DNA of 12,629 nt from an uncultured Flavobacteriales bacterium. Lineage in GTDB: Bacteria > Bacteroidota > Bacteroidia > Flavobacteriales > UBA1820. The stretch is from positions 1 to 12,629 of the forward strand of contig CALJDR010000016.1 of assembly GCA_938023515.1 (NCBI GenBank), in the 5' to 3' direction. How positions within the stretch are numbered: the first letter of the stretch is position 1; every line of letters starts with the position of its first letter. Below the pieces are notes generated by a model. That model was not told the origin of the DNA. It saw nothing but the letters and a program-made list of their open reading frames with translations, and made no database searches. This document shows, piece by piece, positions 7,560 through 12,629 of this stretch. A program made the position numbers and the translations under genes.

Positions 7560-8837
7560 ATGGCAATAGATCTTCTGCTCGGCCTCCAGTGGGGGGACGA
7601 GGGTAAAGGAAAAATAGTGGACGTACTGACCGCCGGCTACGATATCATAGCCCGCTTCCAGGGAGGGCCCAACGCAGGGCATACCCTCGAATTCGGCGGC
7701 ATAAAACACGTCCTGCACACTATTCCCTCCGGTATTTTCCATGAAAAATCCGTCAACGTGGTGGGCAACGGCGTGGTGGTAGACCCCGTCATCCTGGCCA
7801 AAGAAATAGAAGACCTTTCCAAATACAACCTCGACATCGCATCCCGCCTGCTCATCTCGCGCAAGGCCCACCTGATCCTTCCGACGCACCGCCTGCTGGA
7901 CGCCGCTTCCGAAGCCTCCAAAGGAAAGGCCAAGATCGGCTCCACACTGAAAGGCATCGGCCCCACCTACATGGATAAAACCGGCCGCAACGGGCTCCGC
8001 GTGGGCGACACCGAACTGCCCGACTTCCAGGACCGCTACAAAACCCTGGTGCAGAAACACCTGTCGATGCTCGAAAATTACAACGCGAAGATAGAATTTG
8101 ACCTCGAAGAACTGGAAAAAGAATGGTTTGCTGCACTCGATGTGCTCAAGACGCTCACTTTTGTCGACAGCGAGCATTATCTGAACCAGGCCATCGCACA
8201 GGGAAAGAAAATTCTGGCCGAGGGCGCACAGGGAGCTATGCTGGACGTAGATTTCGGCACATATCCGTTCGTGACCTCTTCCAATACGATGGCCGCCGGC
8301 GCCTGCACCGGGTTGGGCGTTCCTCCCCGCGCTATCGGGGAAGTACTGGGCATTTTCAAGGCTTACACGACCCGCGTGGGTTCCGGGCCCTTTCCCACAG
8401 AGCAGCTCAACAAAGTGGGAGACCGCTTATGTGAAGTCGGCCGCGAATACGGGGCCACTACGGGCCGTAAACGCCGCTGCGGATGGCTCGACCTGCCGGT
8501 ACTCAAATACGCCTGCATGGTGAGCGGCGTATCGCAACTGATGATGATGAAGGCGGACGTATTGTCCGGTTTCAAGGAAATAAAAGTGTGCACTCATTAC
8601 GAGTACATGGGCAAGAAGATCGATTACCTTCCCTACAATGTCGAGGAGAAATTCATCAAGCCTATTTATGAAACCCTGCCGGGCTGGAAAGAAGACCTGA
8701 CCGGAGTAACGAGCGAAGAGGCGCTGCCCAAAGAACTAAAATCGTACATCGCCTATATTGAAAAAGCACTGGGCGTTCCGGTGACCATCGTTTCGGTGGG
8801 TCCCGACCGCACGCAGACGATCATGCGGGGCAAGTGA
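7560..8837 (+). CDS. purA: Adenylosuccinate synthase
   Basis: PurA joins IMP and aspartate using GTP to give adenylosuccinate, the first committed step from IMP to AMP, in the cytoplasm. The 425 residues match the family. The N-terminal loop WGDEGKGK (11-18) carries the catalytic Asp13, and NAGHT carries the catalytic His41. Further family motifs are VVGNGVVVDP (67-76), GIGPTYMDK (132-140), TRVGSGPFPTE, TTGRKRRCGWLD and the C-terminal guanine-recognition stretch VSVGPDRTQTI. I chose the ATG at 7560 because it gives the family N-terminus MAIDLLLGLQWGDEGKGK. The frame stays open for 76 more codons upstream to 7332, but that part runs through the promoter region and antisense to gyrA. The gene is divergent from gyrA, and a 100-bp gap separates it from the next gene. 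Confidence 0.98.
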   Translation: MAIDLLLGLQWGDEGKGKIVDVLTAGYDIIARFQGGPNAGHTLEFGGIKHVLHTIPSGIFHEKSVNVVGNGVVVDPVILAKEIEDLSKYNLDIASRLLISRKAHLILPTHRLLDAASEASKGKAKIGSTLKGIGPTYMDKTGRNGLRVGDTELPDFQDRYKTLVQKHLSMLENYNAKIEFDLEELEKEWFAALDVLKTLTFVDSEHYLNQAIAQGKKILAEGAQGAMLDVDFGTYPFVTSSNTMAAGACTGLGVPPRAIGEVLGIFKAYTTRVGSGPFPTEQLNKVGDRLCEVGREYGATTGRKRRCGWLDLPVLKYACMVSGVSQLMMMKADVLSGFKEIKVCTHYEYMGKKIDYLPYNVEEKFIKPIYETLPGWKEDLTGVTSEEALPKELKSYIAYIEKALGVPVTIVSVGPDRTQTIMRGK

Positions 8838-8841
8838 CCGG

Positions 8842-8904
8842 ACTCCGTGCCCGGAGTGGGCGAAAGGGATAATACTTGGCAATAATTGTCGGATTATTCC
8901 GACA
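8842..8904 (+). terminator. Two hairpins after purA, possible terminator region
   Basis: ACTCCG (8842-8847) and CGGAGT (8852-8857) form a perfect 6-bp hairpin with a TGCC loop, four bases after the purA stop. TGTCGGA (8887-8893) and TCCGACA (8898-8904) form a perfect 7-bp hairpin with a TTAT loop, followed by the weak tail TATTTC. Neither has a proper T-tract, so termination is uncertain. They may instead stabilise the purA mRNA 3' end, or the second may act in the leader of the glycosyltransferase gene, 33 bases downstream. Confidence 0.35.
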
Positions 8905-8937
8905 TATTTCTCCATCCGCTCTCCGAAAAAGCAAAGA

Positions 8938-10176
8938 ATGGACATCCCCACAAAAATATACCTGTTTACCGACCGCTATCCTTATGGTCGCGGAGAAACT
9001 TTTGTGGAGAGTGAACTGAACACGATTGCCCGATCCGGGGAGAACGTCGAAATCACCGTCATTCCCCTCCGGAAAGCCGCAGAAAAGAGAAGCCTGCCCG
9101 AAAACGTCCGCTTGTGTCTGATGCTGGCCGATGCTCCCGCCGAACGGAAATTCCGGGCATTGGCCGCAGCTATGGGAAGCGCTCATCTATGGAAACTTCC
9201 TTTTTCCGCCCGCCGTCCAAAAAACGGGAAACAATGGCGTAATGCCGCAGGAGGTCTCTATCGTGCCTACCTCACCTGGTTTACCGTAGCGCGCCACCGT
9301 CCCTTTTTCGAAAAAGCGGATATTTTTTATGCATATTGGCTGGACAACACCGCTACCGGACTTTCTTTCGTAAAATCGTCCCTAAAAGGATTCGACAAAC
9401 CCTTAGTGTGCCGCGCGCACGGATACGACGTATTCGAAGAAGAGCGCGGGGTATTTTTCCCGGCACGGGAATCCGCTTTTAAGTATATAGACCACATCTT
9501 TCCCGTCAGCCAGACAGGTGCAGATTACCTGAAACGGCGTTATCCGCAATTTTCCCAAAAGATCGAATGCCGCCATCTGGGCGTAGAAAACCATTCGTGT
9601 GAACCGCACGAACTTCCCGAAGGGCAACTCCGGTTCGTTTCCTGCTCCAACGTCATCGCCCTGAAACGCCTCGGGCTTACCGCTAATATGCTCAAAAGGT
9701 ATGCCACCCTGCATCCCGAACTGAATATCTCCTGGACGCATTTCGGAACGGGCCCACTGTGGGATGAAGTCCGGGCGGAAACTTTTTCGGGCAAACCGGA
9801 CAACTTCACCGCCGCTTTCGAAGGCGCCGTTCCCAATGCAGAGATATTGAAACGTTACGAAACCGGGGAATTCGACATTTTCGTGTCGCTCAGCCAGTCC
9901 GAAGGAATGCCCGTTTCAGTAATAGAGGCGATGAGTTGCTGCATTTCACCCCTGTGTACCGCTGCCGGCGGCACAGGCGATGCCGTTGACGACGAAGTGG
10001 GCTTCCGGCTCCCCCTGAGACCCTCGTACGAAGATTTTGCCAAAGGTCTCCGGCACATATTGGCCGACTACTCCGCCCTAAGCCAGATGGCCCGGGACAA
10101 GCAAAGAGAATTGTTTTCCGCCGAACAAAACTTTACAGATTTTTACCGGTTCCTTTCCTCTCTGAAAGAACACTAA
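8938..10176 (+). CDS. GT4-type glycosyltransferase (GT-B fold)
   Basis: This 412-residue cytoplasmic or membrane-associated enzyme probably transfers a sugar from a nucleotide-sugar donor, likely with retention, to a surface glycan or lipid-linked precursor; the substrates cannot be inferred. The N-terminal half begins KIYLFTDRYPYGRGETFVESEL (residues 6-27), with the glycine-rich first loop of GT4 enzymes. CRAHGYDVF (158-166) and FPVSQTGADYL (188-198) are also typical. The C-terminal donor domain has SNVIALKRL (237-245), THFGTGPLWDEV (267-278) and the diagnostic EX7E motif in SEGMPVSVIEA, with Glu322 and Glu330. There is no signal peptide or membrane segment. The gene stands alone, not in a visible polysaccharide cluster, between purA and the YciO-like gene. 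The start at 8938 is the first ATG that gives the family N-terminus. Confidence 0.9.
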   Translation: MDIPTKIYLFTDRYPYGRGETFVESELNTIARSGENVEITVIPLRKAAEKRSLPENVRLCLMLADAPAERKFRALAAAMGSAHLWKLPFSARRPKNGKQWRNAAGGLYRAYLTWFTVARHRPFFEKADIFYAYWLDNTATGLSFVKSSLKGFDKPLVCRAHGYDVFEEERGVFFPARESAFKYIDHIFPVSQTGADYLKRRYPQFSQKIECRHLGVENHSCEPHELPEGQLRFVSCSNVIALKRLGLTANMLKRYATLHPELNISWTHFGTGPLWDEVRAETFSGKPDNFTAAFEGAVPNAEILKRYETGEFDIFVSLSQSEGMPVSVIEAMSCCISPLCTAAGGTGDAVDDEVGFRLPLRPSYEDFAKGLRHILADYSALSQMARDKQRELFSAEQNFTDFYRFLSSLKEH

Positions 10177-10237
10177 CCCCTGCCGCCCGGAGTTCTTATC
10201 TATTTTTTTTCCGTTCAAAGCTATATTTTTCGATGTT

Positions 10238-10256
10238 ATTGTCCCGCGGGAACAAT
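10238..10256. repeat. Near-palindrome upstream of the YciO-like gene
   Basis: ATTGT (10238-10242) and ACAAT (10252-10256) flank the palindromic core CCCGCGGG (10243-10250), with one unpaired A at 10251. No T-tract follows, so a terminator is unlikely. It lies 22-40 bases upstream of the candidate -7 box at 10278, where a regulator could bind. Its role is unknown. Confidence 0.5.
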
Positions 10257-10277
10257 GCGATTCTGCCTATATTTTAC

Positions 10278-10285
10278 TAACTTAG
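10278..10285 (+). promoter_or_regulatory. Candidate -7 box of the YciO-like / FAH-family operon
   Basis: TAACTTAG followed by CAC resembles the TAnnTTTG box with one change (A for the third T). It is 27 bases upstream of the ATG at 10312, giving a leader of about 20 A-rich bases. No TTG is found at the expected -33 spacing, so this call is weak. Confidence 0.35.
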
Positions 10286-10311
10286 CACTCCAAAAAAACA
10301 AAACCATCCGT

Positions 10312-10932
10312 ATGGCCGAACTGATAAAAATGTATCCGGAAAATCCCGACCCGCGCCGCATCGAACAAATCATCGAAGTGCTGCGGGCCGGAGGGCTCAT
10401 CATATACCCCACCGATACGGTATACGGACTCGGTTGCGACATCAGCAATTACAAAGCGGTGGAGGCTCTTTGCCGGTTGAAACATGTAAAACCGGAAAAA
10501 GCGAATTTCTCGTTCATCTGCTCCGACCTGAGCAACCTTTCCATGTATGCCCGCCAAATAGACACCGCTGCGTTTAAGATTCTCAAACGCCTGCTTCCGG
10601 GGCCTTATACGTTTATCCTACCAGCCGGACCGGGCCTACCCAAGGCCTTCAAAGGCAAAAAGACCGTCGGAATCCGCGTACCTGATAACAACATCCCCCG
10701 GGAGATCGTCAAAGCGCTCGGCAACCCCATCATATCCACCTCGGTCTACGATACCGACGAACTATTGGAATATACCACCGACCCGGAACTGATCGCCGAA
10801 CGGATGGATGGCGTGGTCGATCTGGTGATCGACGGGGGCTACGGAGGGAATATCGCATCGACCGTCGTCTCGCTGGTAAACGGATATCCGGAAATCCTGC
10901 GTGAAGGCGCCGGCCCTGTGGACGATTTATAA
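10312..10932 (+). CDS. YrdC-domain protein of the YciO type
   Basis: This 206-residue protein has the YrdC fold, whose best known members (TsaC/Sua5) make threonylcarbamoyl-AMP from threonine, bicarbonate and ATP for t6A37 on ANN-decoding tRNAs. YPTDTVYGLGCD (32-43) is the shared nucleotide-site motif. However, LKHVKPEKANFSFICSDLSNLS (about 56-77), PGPYTFIL and GIRVPDN (120-126) follow the E. coli YciO pattern rather than TsaC. The TsaC S-A-N motif is replaced by STSVYDTDE (142-150). YciO does not replace TsaC in E. coli, so a role in t6A synthesis should not be assumed; automatic pipelines will probably call it L-threonylcarbamoyladenylate synthase. I chose the ATG at 10312 (MAELIKMYPEN); an ATG at 10330 is possible, and the extension to 10255 would run through the promoter. 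The FAH-family gene follows after 30 bp, probably cotranscribed. Confidence 0.88.
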   Translation: MAELIKMYPENPDPRRIEQIIEVLRAGGLIIYPTDTVYGLGCDISNYKAVEALCRLKHVKPEKANFSFICSDLSNLSMYARQIDTAAFKILKRLLPGPYTFILPAGPGLPKAFKGKKTVGIRVPDNNIPREIVKALGNPIISTSVYDTDELLEYTTDPELIAERMDGVVDLVIDGGYGGNIASTVVSLVNGYPEILREGAGPVDDL

Positions 10933-10962
10933 CCGCCATACCCAACGAACCAGCACGACCGC

Positions 10963-11565
10963 ATGAAAATCATCTGCATAGGCAAAAATTACCGCCCGGA
11001 AGCCCCGGGTTGGAAAGCACCGGAGGAACCCGTTATATTCCTCAAACCGGACTCTTCCCTGCTCCATAAAGGCAATCCGTTCTTTATTCCCGAATTTTCC
11101 CGAAAGATCACTGTCGAGGCGGAACTGGCCGTGCGCATATGTCGGCTGGGGAAATACATCGATGCGAAATTCGCCCACAAATATTACGACGCGTTTACAG
11201 TCGGGCTCGACTTCACCGCGCAAGACCTCTATGACCGACTTTCTGCCCAGGGACTGCCCATCGATATTGCCAAAGGGTTCGACGGGGCCGCCGTCCTGGG
11301 AGAATGGATCGACAAAGCTTCGCTCCTCTCTTCCGCGCTCCGTTTTTCCCTGCAGCGGGACGGACAGGAAATCGCCTTCGGCCACACGGCCGATATGCTC
11401 TTTCCGGTAGACCAACTGATCGCCGCGGCATCGAAATACTATACCCTGAAGATCGGGGACGTTATTCTTACCGGTTCACCGGCAGCATCCGTACCGGTAT
11501 CGGACGGAAACTGCCTGGCGGGATGCCTCGAAGGGCGCGAAGTATTTACCCTCAGGATCAAATGA
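10963..11565 (+). CDS. Fumarylacetoacetate hydrolase (FAH) family protein
   Basis: This 200-residue protein is a compact FAH-fold enzyme, the group that includes acylpyruvate hydrolases, oxaloacetate decarboxylase (FAHD1) and 2-hydroxyhepta-2,4-diene-dioate isomerase. Metal-ligand residues are visible: EAEL (Glu52, Glu54) and GLDFTAQDL (Asp83). The conserved lysine lies in AKGFDGA (Lys104), and KIGDVILTGSPA (163-174) is the usual late motif. CIGKNY and EEPVIFLKPDS (21-31) frame the lid segment. That segment is shorter than in FAHD1 and seems to lack the His/Glu pair used there to activate water (NYRPEAPGWKAP in place of NY-x-x-H-x-x-E). This may mean altered activity, so I name no substrate. 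It follows the YciO-like gene by 30 bp. The next gene, pckA, uses oxaloacetate, but a link is only inference. Confidence 0.88.
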   Translation: MKIICIGKNYRPEAPGWKAPEEPVIFLKPDSSLLHKGNPFFIPEFSRKITVEAELAVRICRLGKYIDAKFAHKYYDAFTVGLDFTAQDLYDRLSAQGLPIDIAKGFDGAAVLGEWIDKASLLSSALRFSLQRDGQEIAFGHTADMLFPVDQLIAAASKYYTLKIGDVILTGSPAASVPVSDGNCLAGCLEGREVFTLRIK

Positions 11566-11580
11566 ATGATCGCCTGCAAA

Positions 11581-11620
11581 GGAAGTTATACGCACATTCT
11601 TAAAATATGTTATAACTTTC
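11581..11620. repeat. Inverted repeat downstream of the FAH-family gene
   Basis: GGAAGTTATA (11581-11590) pairs with TATAACTTTC (11611-11620) over 10 bp with one G-T pair. ACAT (11594-11597) pairs with ATGT (11607-11610) inside, after a 3-base bulge. The right side also holds the 8-bp palindrome GTTATAAC (11609-11616) and a near -7 box, TAACTTTC (11613-11620). It lies 15 bases after the stop codon. No T-tract follows directly. Confidence 0.5.
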
Positions 11621-11628
11621 TAAAAATG

Positions 11629-11659
11629 CTAAAAATATGATCTATATCATTTTTTTTAG
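11629..11659 (+). terminator. AT-rich candidate terminator of the YciO-like / FAH-family operon
   Basis: ATGAT (11637-11641) pairs with ATCAT (11646-11650) around a CTAT loop. The stem continues outward between CTAAAAA (11629-11635) and the T run with AG (11651-11659), with one mismatch and one bulge. A run of eight T residues follows the inner stem (11650-11657). The stem is weak because it is AT-rich, so efficiency is uncertain. It is nearly symmetrical and could act in both directions. Confidence 0.45.
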
Positions 11660-11794
11660 CCGACAACATTCGTTCCTTTATGTCCCTTTTGGGAGGAACA
11701 GCCCTAAACATGCAAAACCCTCAAAACAAGCGTTATAGTCCATATTCAAGAAAAAATATCAAATATAAATAATCAATTAAAATCAAAAGACAAA

Positions 11795-12629
11795 ATGGCT
11801 AATTTAGATCTTTCGAAGTATGGCATCAAGGATGTGAAAAAAATCATTCACAACCCTTCGTACGAAGAGCTTTTTAAAGCAGAAACCGACCCCAGCCTGC
11901 AGGGTTACGAAAAAGGGCAGGAAACCGAACTGGGAGCAGTCAACGTGATGACCGGCATCTACACCGGCCGTTCGCCTAAAGATAAGTTCTTCGTGATGGA
12001 CGACACGACCAAAAATACCCTTTGGTGGACTTCCGACTCGTACAAGAACGACAACAAACCCGTTACCGAAAAAACGTGGGAAGTAGTGAAAGACCTGGCC
12101 GTAAAGGAACTCTCCGACAAGACCCTTTACGTGATGGATACTTTCTGCGGCGCCAACGAAAACTCGCGTCTGAAGATCCGCTTCATCATGGAAGTGGCCT
12201 GGCAGGCTCATTTCGTAAAGAACATGTTCATCCGCCCCACTGAAGAGGAGCTCAAAAACTACGGTGAGCCCGATTTCGTGGTGCTGAACGCTTCGAAAGC
12301 GAAAGTGGAGAACTTCAAGGAACTTGGCCTGAACTCCGAAACGGCTGTGGTATTCAATCTGACGGAAAAGATGCAGATCATCCTGAACACCTGGTACGGC
12401 GGTGAGATGAAAAAAGGGATGTTCTCCTACATGAACTACCTACTCCCGCTCAAGGGCATGGCTTCGATGCACTGCTCGGCCAACACCGACATGAAGGGCC
12501 AGAACACGGCGATCTTCTTCGGCCTTTCCGGCACGGGTAAAACGACCCTGTCCACCGACCCGAAACGCCTGCTGATCGGCGACGACGAGCACGGCTGGGA
12601 CGACCAGGGCGTGTTCAACTTCGAGGGCG
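11795..12629 (+). CDS. pckA: Phosphoenolpyruvate carboxykinase (ATP), 3'-truncated by window end
   Basis: ATP-type PEP carboxykinase interconverts oxaloacetate plus ATP with PEP, CO2 and ADP in the cytoplasm. In Bacteroidota it often works towards oxaloacetate during fermentation to succinate; that is family knowledge, not seen here. The 278 codons present, of a usual ~535, start MANLDLSKYGI. Substrate-binding TGRSPKDKF (57-65) carries Arg59. YGGEMKKG (201-208) carries the metal-binding lysine, and LKGMASMHCSAN (219-230) carries His226. The kinase-1a P-loop GLSGTGKTT is at 243-251, and kinase-2 LIGDDEHGWDD at 260-270. The reading frame is open at the last base, so the remaining C-terminal half lies beyond the window. 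The start ATG follows an A-rich leader (ATCAAAAGACAAA) without a Shine-Dalgarno sequence. It is probably separated from the upstream FAH-family gene by a terminator. Confidence 0.97.
   Translation, partial: MANLDLSKYGIKDVKKIIHNPSYEELFKAETDPSLQGYEKGQETELGAVNVMTGIYTGRSPKDKFFVMDDTTKNTLWWTSDSYKNDNKPVTEKTWEVVKDLAVKELSDKTLYVMDTFCGANENSRLKIRFIMEVAWQAHFVKNMFIRPTEEELKNYGEPDFVVLNASKAKVENFKELGLNSETAVVFNLTEKMQIILNTWYGGEMKKGMFSYMNYLLPLKGMASMHCSANTDMKGQNTAIFFGLSGTGKTTLSTDPKRLLIGDDEHGWDDQGVFNFEG

Larger units (their letters stand above)
11566..11794. other. AT-rich intergenic region upstream of pckA
   Basis: These 229 bases carry no credible ORF. Besides the inverted repeat at 11581-11620 and the candidate terminator at 11629-11659, there is a third folded element: GTTCC (11672-11676) pairs with GGAAC (11695-11699), and TCCC (11683-11686) pairs with GGGA (11691-11694) around TTTT, with a 6-base bulge on the 5' side. 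I find no good TAnnTTTG box close to pckA, so its promoter is unresolved. The last 45 bases are almost all A and T, typical of efficiently translated genes in this phylum. Confidence 0.5.

Noticed and set aside
8938..10176. Capsule or O-antigen biosynthesis cluster around the glycosyltransferase
   Set aside because: No other glycosyltransferase, Wzx/Wzy, nucleotide-sugar or export gene is nearby; the neighbours are purA and a YciO-like gene.
10255..10311. Upstream start of the YciO-like protein at 10255
   Set aside because: It starts inside the near-palindrome, would include the candidate promoter, and adds residues not typical of the family.
56..12629. Defence island, prophage, toxin-antitoxin pair, CRISPR array, insertion sequence, tRNA or rRNA
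   Set aside because: Reading both strands I found no repeats with regular spacing, no transposase or integrase motifs, no cloverleaf sequence and no defence-type domains; nearly all the sequence is covered by recognisable core or family-level genes.

Overview
The window is an ordinary housekeeping stretch of a Bacteroidota chromosome. The supporting signs are several upstream regions with the TAnnTTTG-type -7 box used by the Bacteroidota primary sigma factor, A-rich leaders without Shine-Dalgarno sequences, and proteins that read like Bacteroidales homologues (GyrA, PurA, ATP-type PEP carboxykinase, a YciO-like protein). The family Rikenellaceae (Alistipes-like) would fit the codon use and protein flavour, but that is only a guess. 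The first 55 bases are not genomic: they are an Illumina Nextera adapter with its i5 barcode and the Tn5 mosaic end, so genomic sequence starts at base 56 and the window begins at a contig end.

Layout. 56-1305 (+): recJ, lacking its 5' end. 1306-1517: convergent intergenic region with a likely terminator. 1518-3248 (-): murF followed 9 bp later by a half-size EamA transporter. 3249-3354: compact junction with a strong terminator and the murF promoter. 3355-4767 (-): secreted or periplasmic TPR protein. 4880-7393 (-): gyrA. 7394-7559: divergent promoter region. 7560-8837 (+): purA. 8938-10176 (+): GT4-type glycosyltransferase. 10312-11565 (+): a YciO-type YrdC-domain protein and a fumarylacetoacetate hydrolase (FAH)-family protein, 30 bp apart. 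11566-11794: AT-rich region with several inverted repeats. 11795 to the end (+): pckA, cut by the window edge.

The genes serve core processes: DNA repair (recJ), topology (gyrA), cell wall (murF), purine synthesis (purA), central carbon metabolism (pckA), and surface glycan synthesis (the glycosyltransferase). I found no mobile element, phage gene, CRISPR array, toxin-antitoxin pair, defence island, tRNA or rRNA. I see no convincing undescribed system. The points most worth a second look are the adapter at the contig end, the FAH-family protein that appears to lack the usual lid His/Glu next to pckA, the YciO-type protein likely to be auto-annotated as a tRNA t6A enzyme, and a few inverted repeats at promoters.
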